Source of the DNA: Bacteroidaceae bacterium
Lineage (GTDB): Bacteria > Bacteroidota > Bacteroidia > Bacteroidales > Bacteroidaceae
NCBI GenBank assembly: GCA_017651315.1
Contig: JAGCDE010000031.1
Span: 1 to 64,000, forward strand
Direction of reading: 5' to 3'
Length of the DNA stretch: 64,000 nt
Notes under the pieces: generated by a model
What the model saw: the letters and a program-made list of their open reading frames with translations, nothing else
What the model was told of the DNA's origin: nothing
Database searches by the model: none
Program-made: the position numbers and the translations under genes
Shown: in pieces, positions 1-7,097 of the stretch
Layout: each line of letters opens with the position of its first letter
Position numbering within the stretch: position 1 is the stretch's first letter

Positions 1-360
1 CATGTTCTGGCTGTCGAAGCGTCCGTCGAAATGGTCCTTCCGCTGGTTTTTGCGGACGCTACGACACGGAATCGGGCCTACAGCATGTTCTGGCTGTCGA
101 AGCGTCCGTCGAAATGGCCATTCCGCTGTTTTTTCCGGACACTACGACACGAAATCAGGCCTACAGCGTATTCTGGCTGTCGAAGCGTCCGTTGAAATGG
201 CCCTTCCGCTGGTTTTTGCGGACACTACGACACGGAATCGGGCCTACAGCATGTTCTGGCTGTCCAAGCGTCCGGGGAAATGGCTCTTTCGCTGGTTTTT
301 GCGGACGCTACGACACGAAATCGGCCTTACAGCATGTTCTGGCGGTCGAAGCGTCCGGTG
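1..360. repeat. 83-bp tandem repeat array, about 4.3 copies
   Basis: Four full 83-bp units start at 1, 84, 167 and 250, and a partial fifth runs from 333 to about 360. Each begins CATGTTCTGGCTGTCGAAGC (third copy CGTATTC...) and ends near ACGACACGGAATCGGGCCTACAG. Copies differ by scattered substitutions and have no indels. Because 83 is not a multiple of three, successive copies fall in different frames, so the open frame across it is not a conserved protein. The array may extend left of the window. Function unknown. Confidence 0.9.
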
Positions 361-434
361 CAAAACAGATTCTCAAAACAGTTCTGAATACATGCTCAAA
401 ACAGTTCTGAATGCATGCTCAAAACAGTTCTGGA
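361..434. repeat. 23-bp short tandem repeat (CAAAACAGTTCTGAATRCATGCT)
   Basis: Directly after the 83-bp array there is a partial unit at 361-373, then copies starting at 374, 397 and 420, each beginning CAAAACAGTTCTG, with a 23-bp period. The copies at 374 and 397 differ by one base (ATAC versus ATGC). This sits about 70 bp upstream of the first gene. It could be regulatory or simply slipped-strand expansion; nothing in the sequence decides. Confidence 0.8.
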
Positions 435-501
435 TATATTCATACACATTATTTAACTACACATTATTACAAGGAATCCGATATTTGAGTATGTTTGCAT
501 T

Positions 502-1575
502 ATGAAAGAGACTAACCGTTCTGGGATTTCCCAAATAACCGTCTGTGCGTGCTCTTCACGTAATTTCATAGATAAATCATTCGTGGCAGTGATTGCGGCC
601 AAAGCTGTCAAGGCTGGTGTCAAGGTACGTCTTGTGGCCGATTTGTGCAAACTTGTCGGAGAATCGGACAGCAAACTTGTCGGAGAATCGGACAGCAGGC
701 TTGTCGGAGAATCGGACAGCAGGCTTGTCGGGGAATCGGACAGCGGACTTTCCGGGATTGCCGGCGGGGTTGTCGCAGCCTGTCATCCGCGGGCTGTAAG
801 GAGCCTTTTTTCCGGTATGGGGCTGGAGCCTGCATCAATATGCAATTTGCGTACCCGTGAGGATATTTTCAGCGGTATTGAACCTGACGATGCCGAGGTG
901 GAACTCTGGAAAGCCAGGATCATGGCACTGCCTTCATGTTACGGCACAGACGCCTGGTTCCCCACTATTGACAAGACCATCTGCGCCGAGTGCGGCAAAT
1001 GCCTTGATTTCTGTCCGTTCGGAGTATATAGCATGGTGAATGACAGAGTGAAGGTGACAAGCCCCGCACGATGCAAGAACAACTGCCCGGCCTGTGCCAG
1101 GACCTGTCCAGCCGGCGCAATCATCTTCCCCAAGCATGATACCGGCCCCATAAACGGCGGACCCGGGGAGATACAATCTGTATCATACGTATTTTCCGCA
1201 GCAGGAGCAGCAAAAGCTGCTGGAGTCGCCAGAACAGCACGAACCTACGGAACACCAGGAACCAACGGAACACCAGGAACCAACGGAACACCAGGAACCA
1301 ACGGAACACCAGGAACCAACGGAACACCAGGAACCAATGGAACACCAGGAACCAACGGAACACCAGGAACCAACGGAACACCAGGAACCGACGGAACACC
1401 AGGAACCAACGGAACATCAGAAGCCAATGGAACATCAGGAACCGACGGAACACCAGGAAGTTCCGTGCTGTATGCTGATGCTTTGCGCCGCCGTCTTCAG
1501 GAGAGACGCGCCAGCGGAATACGGTTCCTGAATCATGGGGAAAGGACCGGCGAACAGGAAAAAACCGATAAATGA
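502..1575 (+). CDS. HdrA-N-like polyferredoxin with two in-frame tandem repeats
   Basis: 357 aa. The N-terminal ~125 residues resemble the N-terminus of heterodisulfide reductase HdrA-type proteins (VCACSS near the start, then GVVAACHPRAV and ICNLRTREDI), which is inference from motif shape. A bacterial ferredoxin domain follows (~residues 150-215) with two cysteine clusters, CAECGKCLDFCP and CKNNCPACARTCP, suited to two 4Fe-4S centres. An 8-residue LVGESDS repeat (four copies) interrupts the N-domain and a TPGTNG repeat (12 units) sits near the C-terminus. No signal peptide, so probably cytoplasmic. The stop overlaps the start of the radical SAM gene (ATGA), implying co-translation. A TATGTTTG box at 490-497 resembles a Bacteroidota -7 element but would leave almost no leader. 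Likely an electron carrier; partner unknown. Confidence 0.75.
   Translation: MKETNRSGISQITVCACSSRNFIDKSFVAVIAAKAVKAGVKVRLVADLCKLVGESDSKLVGESDSRLVGESDSRLVGESDSGLSGIAGGVVAACHPRAVRSLFSGMGLEPASICNLRTREDIFSGIEPDDAEVELWKARIMALPSCYGTDAWFPTIDKTICAECGKCLDFCPFGVYSMVNDRVKVTSPARCKNNCPACARTCPAGAIIFPKHDTGPINGGPGEIQSVSYVFSAAGAAKAAGVARTARTYGTPGTNGTPGTNGTPGTNGTPGTNGTPGTNGTPGTNGTPGTNGTPGTDGTPGTNGTSEANGTSGTDGTPGSSVLYADALRRRLQERRASGIRFLNHGERTGEQEKTDK
649..744 (+). repeat. 24-bp in-frame tandem repeat (LVGESDS), 4 copies
   Basis: Four near-identical 24-bp units starting at 649, 673, 697 and 721 encode K/R-LVGESDS. The unit is a multiple of three and the reading frame is kept. It lies inside the HdrA-N-like domain of the polyferredoxin gene, where a repeat insertion is unexpected. 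High identity between copies suggests recent expansion. Confidence 0.9.
1249..1464 (+). repeat. 18-bp in-frame tandem repeat (GTPGTN), 12 units
   Basis: Twelve 18-bp units (GGAACACCAGGAACCAAC type) encode GTPGTN, with GTPGTD, GTSEAN, GTSGTD and GTPGSS variants towards the 3' end. The low-complexity segment follows the ferredoxin domain and resembles a flexible Gly/Thr/Pro linker or collagen-like tail. Several units are identical at DNA level, so copy number may vary between strains. Confidence 0.9.
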
Positions 1576-2807
1576 TTCTCCATCACGACATGAGCCTTAC
1601 CTGTTACACATCAGTCTTCAAAGCCATCTTCCGCATAATGCGCGGAAGTTCACTGAGACTGCTATGGATATTCTTCAGGAACTTCCTGTTGAGGAACGTA
1701 AGCAACATGCGCCGTTTCAAGCGCCGTCTCAGGAAAGGCAAGCCCTTCTTCCCTGCATTCATGATGATTTCCGTTACCGAGACATGTAATCTGGCCTGTT
1801 CCGGCTGTTGGGTCTCCCGAGGCGGCCGCAAGAGCCTCAGCAAGGAGCAGATTGACGGTATCATCAACCAAAGCAAGAGCCAGGGCAGCTATTTCTTCGG
1901 AATATTAGGAGGTGAACCGCTGCTCTATGACGGGCTTATCGACATACTGGCGGCACACCGCGACTGTTACTTCCAGGTCTTCACCAACGCCACGCTGATA
2001 ACCCCTGAGATAGCATCGGCTATGGCCAGGGCTGGCAACATCACCCCGCTGGTAAGCATCGAGGGGCTGCATGACGAGAGTGACCGTCGCCGTGGGCGTA
2101 CCGATGTGTTTGACCGAACCATGCGCGGAGTTCAGGCCTGCCGCGATGCAAAACTCATATTCGGAGCCGCCGCAAGCATCTGCAAGAGCAATTTCCATGA
2201 ACTGGTAACCCGCCGCCATCTCGAGGATCTGGCCGGACTGGGAGCCGCGTTCATGTGGTATTATATCTACCGGCCGGTAGGTGCCGACCCCCACCCCGAG
2301 AACGCATTGGACAGGAACGAGGTTCAGGAGCTGCGCCGTTTCATAGTGGAGCAGCGCTGTAACGCGCCTCTGTTCATAATTGACACCTATTGGGGTGCCG
2401 ATGGCAAGGCCATGTGCCCGGGTGCCACCGGCATGAGCCATCATATTTCGCCGTCAGGGGCCGTCGAGTTCTGCCCGCCTCTCCAGATGGCATGTGAACA
2501 TCTCACCACCGATGCAGGAAATCTGGTGAACGTGTTCAACAACTCGGAGTTCCTGGACGGGCTGCGAAAATTCACGGCACAGACCAGCCGCGGCTGCGTG
2601 TTGCTTGAGGACCCTGAACATCTGGCTGAGTTCCTGCGCACCCATGATGCCGTGGAGACCACATCACGCGCCACATTCATGAAGGAGCTCGAAGCCATGA
2701 CTCCCCATGCGGGACATGACATGCGTGATGATGCCATCCCAGAGAAGAATCCTCTCTACCGATGGCTGCAAAAGAACTATTTCTTCGGATTCGGAGCATA
2801 CGGATAA
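1572..2807 (+). CDS. radical SAM (SPASM-like) protein
   Basis: 411 aa. The radical SAM cluster motif CxxxCxxC is present as CNLACSGC (C72, C76, C79), followed by the GGEPLL SAM-binding motif ('ILGGEPLLYDG'). The C-terminal half carries more cysteines (CPGATG, FCPPLQMAC and a later C), consistent with an auxiliary Fe-S region of SPASM type. The first ~60 residues are basic and hydrophobic and may associate with the membrane. The family makes 5'-deoxyadenosyl radicals for C-H activation. The start overlaps the upstream ferredoxin gene by 4 bp, making that ferredoxin a candidate reductant. Given the polyprenyl synthase and cyclases downstream, a lipid or isoprenoid substrate is plausible but unproven; peptide modification is an alternative. 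Confidence 0.8.
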   Translation: MILHHDMSLTCYTSVFKAIFRIMRGSSLRLLWIFFRNFLLRNVSNMRRFKRRLRKGKPFFPAFMMISVTETCNLACSGCWVSRGGRKSLSKEQIDGIINQSKSQGSYFFGILGGEPLLYDGLIDILAAHRDCYFQVFTNATLITPEIASAMARAGNITPLVSIEGLHDESDRRRGRTDVFDRTMRGVQACRDAKLIFGAAASICKSNFHELVTRRHLEDLAGLGAAFMWYYIYRPVGADPHPENALDRNEVQELRRFIVEQRCNAPLFIIDTYWGADGKAMCPGATGMSHHISPSGAVEFCPPLQMACEHLTTDAGNLVNVFNNSEFLDGLRKFTAQTSRGCVLLEDPEHLAEFLRTHDAVETTSRATFMKELEAMTPHAGHDMRDDAIPEKNPLYRWLQKNYFFGFGAYG

Positions 2808-3136
2808 GAATCTGTTTAAATATGTTCCTTGAAGTTGATTATTGGCTGTTTTAAGCTATGCTTGAATAATGGAGGTCCATTTTGACTGAGGAACGTTTTC
2901 GATAAGCCAGACGGACAGAGGGAGTTCACTCACTCTGTCGTGGCGGGAAAAGGTGGAATGGAATTCAACGTTTTCGGTAAGCCAGACGGACAGAGGGAGT
3001 TCACTCACTCTGTCGTGGCGAGAAAAGGTGGAATGAAATTCAACGATGAAGACAGAGGGGAAATATAGAGCGAACCGAGAGAAGAAAAAGAACCTCTTTT
3101 TTATTCCGAGGTGAAGCCTATATTCAAACAGATTCT
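2807..3136. mobile_element. MITE-like element with terminal inverted repeats
   Basis: The ~380-bp gap between the radical SAM and prenyl synthase genes is almost filled by a sequence bounded by inverted repeats: AGAATCTGTTTAAATATG at 2807-2824 and CTATATTCAAACAGATTCT at 3118-3136. It has no open frame of note. Inside are two tandem 75-bp copies. The left end overlaps the last base of the upstream TAA stop. No clear target-site duplication was found. This is consistent with a non-autonomous element inserted in the operon, but a structured regulatory region is possible. Confidence 0.55.
2892..3041. repeat. 75-bp direct tandem duplication
   Basis: Two 75-bp copies, 2892-2966 and 2967-3041, each start AACGTTTTCGRTAAGCCAG; a few bases of a third copy follow. 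Each copy contains a small inverted repeat (CAGAGGGAGT / ACTCACTCTG) able to form a hairpin. It lies within the MITE-like element. Confidence 0.85.
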
Positions 3137-3185
3137 AAAAGAGGCGGTAAGAAATTTATGAAAACAAAACAGACTGAATTCTAAG

Positions 3186-4652
3186 ATGGACAATACGATA
3201 AGGATTATACCCGACTCTCTGCAGGAGCGCACCCGACTGCGTCATCTGATTGTGGAGTTTGCGGCAGGAGAAAGGCTCTCGCCTCCACTTTCAATCCCCA
3301 CGCTGGAGCGGCTGGCAGACGGATTCATAGCACAGAACCGCATAGACGGCAGACTGCGTGACTGGATTATGGTGGAACTGCATAACTGCGCATGGAGGGA
3401 GACTTTCAGCTCTATTCCTCCTGAACGCCGGCTGCTGCTCCTTCCCAAATGTCTGAGCGATTCGGCACGCTGCACTGCCAGTATTGATGACCTCGGACTG
3501 CTCTGCAACCGCTGCGGACGCTGCAATATCCTCAACCTGCAGGAGTATGCCGACAAGTCAGGAATGCTCAGTCTGGTAGCCGAAGGCTTCACGCAAGTCA
3601 TAGAGCTTATCCGCAACAATGTGGTGGATGCAGTCATAGGGGTGAGTTGTCTGGATTCACTTGAAAAAGCGTTCCCTCTGCTGATTGACAATGCCGTTCC
3701 CGGCATAGCAGTATCGCTGAACCGTGACGGCTGCCATGATACCGACGTAGATGCGGATTATGTAAAGGAGCTTATGGGCAGCAGCGGCCCGGCTGCAGCA
3801 CCGTTGCTGCGGTACGACACAATATTCGATGAGGTAAAGAGCTGGTTTACCCCGGAAAACATCGCCTCCATGTTCACATCCGGCACGGACCTCTCCACCA
3901 AAGCCGCCCTGGACTGGATATGCTCTGACGGCAAACGCTGGCGTCCGTTCCTTCTGACTGCGGTTTACAGCGCACTTACCGGCAATTCCGTATTTCCGGA
4001 GACAGTACGGATGGCTGCGGTGGCTGTGGAGTGTTTCCACAAGGCCTCACTCGTTCATGATGACATTCAGGACCATGACTCCGAGCGTTACGGCCGCCCT
4101 ACGGTCAATGCCCTCTACGGTGATGAACTGGCCATAAACATCGGTGACCTGCTTCTCGGGGAGGGCTACCGCCTGCTGGCCCGTACCGGCATTCCCGAAG
4201 TGCTGCAGGCAGTAGCCGACGCCCATATACTACTCTGCCGCGGACAGGGTACTGAGTTGGAATGGAAAGAGGGAACGCCCGTCACGATGGAGGAAGTTAC
4301 CGGCATCTTCAGGAATAAGACTGTCCCGGCCTTTGAGGTCGCCCTGAAGCTCGGACTCATCTGCGCCGGAGGGGATGAGGCTACGGCCGCAATACTTCAT
4401 GATTTCTCCGAGTCACTCGGTATAGCCTACCAGATCAACGATGACCTTGATGATTCAATGGACCCATCGGTTCCGTCGGCACTGTCGGCAATGCGTCACA
4501 GCCATCCCGGAATGAGCGAAGAGGAAATAAGGGAGAGCCTTTCCCTGCAGTCCCGCAGCTACAGGGACAAGGCATTGGAGGCTGTTGAACGCAGCGGAAG
4601 TCCGGAACTGAAGCGCCTGCTCTTTCAGATAACAGGAAAGATTCTCAAATGA
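3186..4652 (+). CDS. DUF116-polyprenyl synthase fusion
   Basis: 488 aa, two domains. Residues ~60-200 match the DUF116 pattern: PKCL, ARC, LCNRCGRCNI (C89, C96, C107, C110, C113), then VVDAVIGVSCLDSLEKAF and DGCHDTDVD; a metal or Fe-S role is likely but not established. From ~residue 220 it is a trans-isoprenyl diphosphate synthase with FARM D292-D-I-Q-D296 and SARM D419-D-L-D-D423. The residue five before FARM is alanine, as in long-chain synthases and unlike the aromatic residue of farnesyl synthases, so a long product is inferred. It should condense IPP onto allylic diphosphates. The stop overlaps the next start (ATGA). Fusion of the two domains suggests DUF116 acts on or controls prenyl chain synthesis. 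Confidence 0.88.
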   Translation: MDNTIRIIPDSLQERTRLRHLIVEFAAGERLSPPLSIPTLERLADGFIAQNRIDGRLRDWIMVELHNCAWRETFSSIPPERRLLLLPKCLSDSARCTASIDDLGLLCNRCGRCNILNLQEYADKSGMLSLVAEGFTQVIELIRNNVVDAVIGVSCLDSLEKAFPLLIDNAVPGIAVSLNRDGCHDTDVDADYVKELMGSSGPAAAPLLRYDTIFDEVKSWFTPENIASMFTSGTDLSTKAALDWICSDGKRWRPFLLTAVYSALTGNSVFPETVRMAAVAVECFHKASLVHDDIQDHDSERYGRPTVNALYGDELAINIGDLLLGEGYRLLARTGIPEVLQAVADAHILLCRGQGTELEWKEGTPVTMEEVTGIFRNKTVPAFEVALKLGLICAGGDEATAAILHDFSESLGIAYQINDDLDDSMDPSVPSALSAMRHSHPGMSEEEIRESLSLQSRSYRDKALEAVERSGSPELKRLLFQITGKILK

Positions 4653-5374
4653 AAATGAAACGACATCTGACATACGCTCTTTTCAAGGCATTGGAGAAAG
4701 GCTCGTCAAGCCTCAGTCCCGATGCACGGAGAGCCGTATGCCATTATGTCCGCTCAAAGACCCCTGACGGCTGCCGTTTCGTGAACCGTGCGGATAAACC
4801 CGACCTCTACTACACGATGTTCGGATGGGCGGTATCATTCGTGCTGGGAATCAGGGTCAGGATATCCGGCAGGCGCAGGCTGTTACGCCAGACCGACCCC
4901 GAGACACTTGATGAGATGCATCATACCGCATACATGATGCTCAGTCAGCTGCACCGCCTCATGATGCTGCCGAAAGGCGCGGGACTCCCACTCCTTCGGA
5001 TAATGTCACCCGACACCGCTTTGATAAGTTTCCTGAACGGCTACCGGGGACACGGAAGCGGCGGCGGCACCAATGCGGCGGCGATATCCCTGCTATTTGA
5101 CAATGATGAGAACGCCGCTGAACGCCTCAAAAGGATGCAGGACCCGTCAGGCGGATTCCTTTCCAACAGCGGAGCCGCGATTCCCGACATGCTGAGCACC
5201 GCAGCCGCGCTGTTTTCACTCAAGCTCTCCGGAATCGAGCCACCCTACAGTCCGCTGGATTTCATCGAAGCCCACTGGCAGGATGACGGCGGATTCACAG
5301 ACAACCTGTTAGACGGAGCATCAGATATAGAATACATGTTTTACGGACTTCTATCCCTTGGCTCAGCCAACTGA
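4649..5374 (+). CDS. short prenyltransferase/cyclase-like alpha-alpha toroid protein
   Basis: 241 aa, no signal peptide. The C-terminal half has two prenyltransferase/squalene-cyclase type repeats, QDPSGGFLSNSGAAIPDMLS and HWQDDGGFTDNLLDGASD, as in protein prenyltransferase beta subunits and terpene cyclases. There is no DxDD motif and it is about half the length of a complete squalene-hopene cyclase. It overlaps the prenyl synthase gene by 4 bp, and the next, full-length cyclase-like protein begins 4 nt after its stop. It may supply one lobe of a two-subunit enzyme with that neighbour, or bind a prenylated substrate. Function unproven. Confidence 0.7.
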   Translation: MKMKRHLTYALFKALEKGSSSLSPDARRAVCHYVRSKTPDGCRFVNRADKPDLYYTMFGWAVSFVLGIRVRISGRRRLLRQTDPETLDEMHHTAYMMLSQLHRLMMLPKGAGLPLLRIMSPDTALISFLNGYRGHGSGGGTNAAAISLLFDNDENAAERLKRMQDPSGGFLSNSGAAIPDMLSTAAALFSLKLSGIEPPYSPLDFIEAHWQDDGGFTDNLLDGASDIEYMFYGLLSLGSAN

Positions 5375-5378
5375 AGAT

Positions 5379-7097
5379 ATGCAGGATGAAACACTTACCA
5401 CCCGGCAGAAGACTGGCCTTTTGATAGAGGACATCCGGTCCCGCCTGCTCTCCATGCGCCGCAGTGACGGCATGTGGGAGGGATTCCTCTCCAGCAGCGC
5501 CATATCCACATCGGTATCGGTATTTGCGCTGAGCCTTATAGACAGGGATAAATACTCCGCTCTGATAAGCAACGGCATAAAGTGGTTAGAGAGCACCATG
5601 AAACCCGACGGCTCATGGGGAGACAGTCCGGAAAGCCCGTCAAACATGACCGCCACCCTGCTCTCCTACACCGCACTCTACCATACCGGCCATGTACCGG
5701 CAGTGACAAAGGAGCATATTCTCAACACATTGGGTTGGGACACTGAACAGAAACTTATTGACGGCATATCGGCCTATTACGGCAAGGACCTGACATTCTC
5801 GGTCCCCATACTCACCATGTGCGCACTGGCCGGAGTCCTGAGCAGCTGGAAGAGCATCACCCCCTTCCCGTTTGAGCTTGCCACACTGCCCCAGAGTACG
5901 TTCCGGTTCCTCAACCTTCCGGTGGTGAGCTACGCCATCCCGGCGCTCATCGCCATAGGAATCCTGCAGAACCGTAAGCGCCGCACGCTGATGCGTCCTT
6001 TCCGCGAGCTGTTCACCGCCAAGGCCATGAGGGTCCTCACCCGGCTTCAGCCCGATGACGGGGGATTCTTAGAGGCGGCTCCGCTCACGGCTTTCGTAAG
6101 CATGTGCCTTGCCGAGGGAGGTTTCCGTGACCATCAGGTAACCCGGTCATGCGCCCGTTTCCTGGAAGAGACCGTGCGCGAGGACGGTTCCTGGCCCATT
6201 GACACCAACCTGACAGGATGGGTAACATCGCTTGCAGCCAAGGCCTTGGGTTCAGACCTTGAGGACCGGCAGCAGCTGGCCGATATAATCTGCCGCAACG
6301 CCACGACCCATGTCCATCCCTTTACCGGTGCCGCTGCCGGCGGATGGGGCTGGAGTAACCTTTCCGGCTCGGTACCCGACGGCGATGACACATCAGGTGC
6401 GCTCGTAGCGCTGCACGTGCTTACTGACGGCAAATACCGCCCCGAAATAGGAGCCGGGATAGAGTGGCTCATTGGCCTTCAGAACAATGACGGCGGCATG
6501 CCCACCTTCTGCAAGGGCTGGGGCAGACTGCCGTTCGACCGCAGCACCCCCGATATCACCGCCCATGCCATTCTGGCCATGAGCCTTTGGAATGATAGCC
6601 TTCCCGATGAGATAAAGAGGCGCTGCTCACGCAGTCTGGACCGTATGATAAGATGGATGGAAAAGGAGCAGGGCGGCGACGGCAACTGGAACCCGCTCTG
6701 GTTCGGCGACCAGGATGCTCCCGATGAACATAACCTGGTCTATGGAGCAGCCACGCTGGCCGATTACCTTATGTCCAGCGGCAATGAGCGTGCCCGCAGA
6801 CTGGCCGAACGCAGCATCCGTTACCTCTTAGAGAGCCAGAACCCTGACGGCGGCTGGGGCGGTCAGGCAGGTGTGGAGTCCAAGGTTACGCTCACGGCCA
6901 GGGCAATCGGTGCGTTAAGTTTCTGTAAATCACAATCAGAAGAGCAGATTTCGCGGGGAATTGATTATCTTTATGCCCTGTTTGAGGAAAACCGGCTTTA
7001 CAGGCGTGAACCCATAGGACTCTATTTCTCGCGTCTTTGGTATTCTGAAGACCTGTACAACCTTACATTTATGCTTACAGCACTCAAGAGACTATGA
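5379..7097 (+). CDS. squalene-hopene-cyclase family class II terpene cyclase-like protein
   Basis: 572 aa from ATG 5379 (a TTG at 5358 in the same frame is less likely). Six or more QW-like repeats are visible (DGSWGDS, DDGGFLEA, DGSWPIDTNLTGW, NNDGGMP, GGDGNW, NPDGGWGGQ). Residues ~322-343 read GWGWSNLSGSVPDGDDTSG, aligning by eye with the catalytic region of squalene-hopene cyclases (GW-F....PDVDDTA). The general-acid motif is D334-G-D-D337. Class II cyclases protonate a polyprene or its epoxide to start cyclisation. Two hydrophobic stretches (~residues 148-200) could insert in the membrane. Its place after the polyprenyl synthase suggests it acts on that product. No squalene synthase (HpnCDE/SQS) is nearby, so the substrate is probably not squalene unless supplied from elsewhere. 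Confidence 0.78.
   Translation: MQDETLTTRQKTGLLIEDIRSRLLSMRRSDGMWEGFLSSSAISTSVSVFALSLIDRDKYSALISNGIKWLESTMKPDGSWGDSPESPSNMTATLLSYTALYHTGHVPAVTKEHILNTLGWDTEQKLIDGISAYYGKDLTFSVPILTMCALAGVLSSWKSITPFPFELATLPQSTFRFLNLPVVSYAIPALIAIGILQNRKRRTLMRPFRELFTAKAMRVLTRLQPDDGGFLEAAPLTAFVSMCLAEGGFRDHQVTRSCARFLEETVREDGSWPIDTNLTGWVTSLAAKALGSDLEDRQQLADIICRNATTHVHPFTGAAAGGWGWSNLSGSVPDGDDTSGALVALHVLTDGKYRPEIGAGIEWLIGLQNNDGGMPTFCKGWGRLPFDRSTPDITAHAILAMSLWNDSLPDEIKRRCSRSLDRMIRWMEKEQGGDGNWNPLWFGDQDAPDEHNLVYGAATLADYLMSSGNERARRLAERSIRYLLESQNPDGGWGGQAGVESKVTLTARAIGALSFCKSQSEEQISRGIDYLYALFEENRLYRREPIGLYFSRLWYSEDLYNLTFMLTALKRL

Noticed and set aside
1..434. CRISPR array
   Set aside because: Repeats are directly adjacent with no unique spacers, and the unit length is not typical.
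2..505. Open frame of 167 aa across the 83-bp repeats
   Set aside because: The 83-bp unit shifts frame each copy, so no repeated peptide is conserved; frame openness follows from base composition.
1121..1453. Antisense frames encoding VPLVPG or FRWFLV repeats
   Set aside because: They mirror the in-frame GTPGTN repeat of the plus-strand ferredoxin gene, whose other domains are recognisable.
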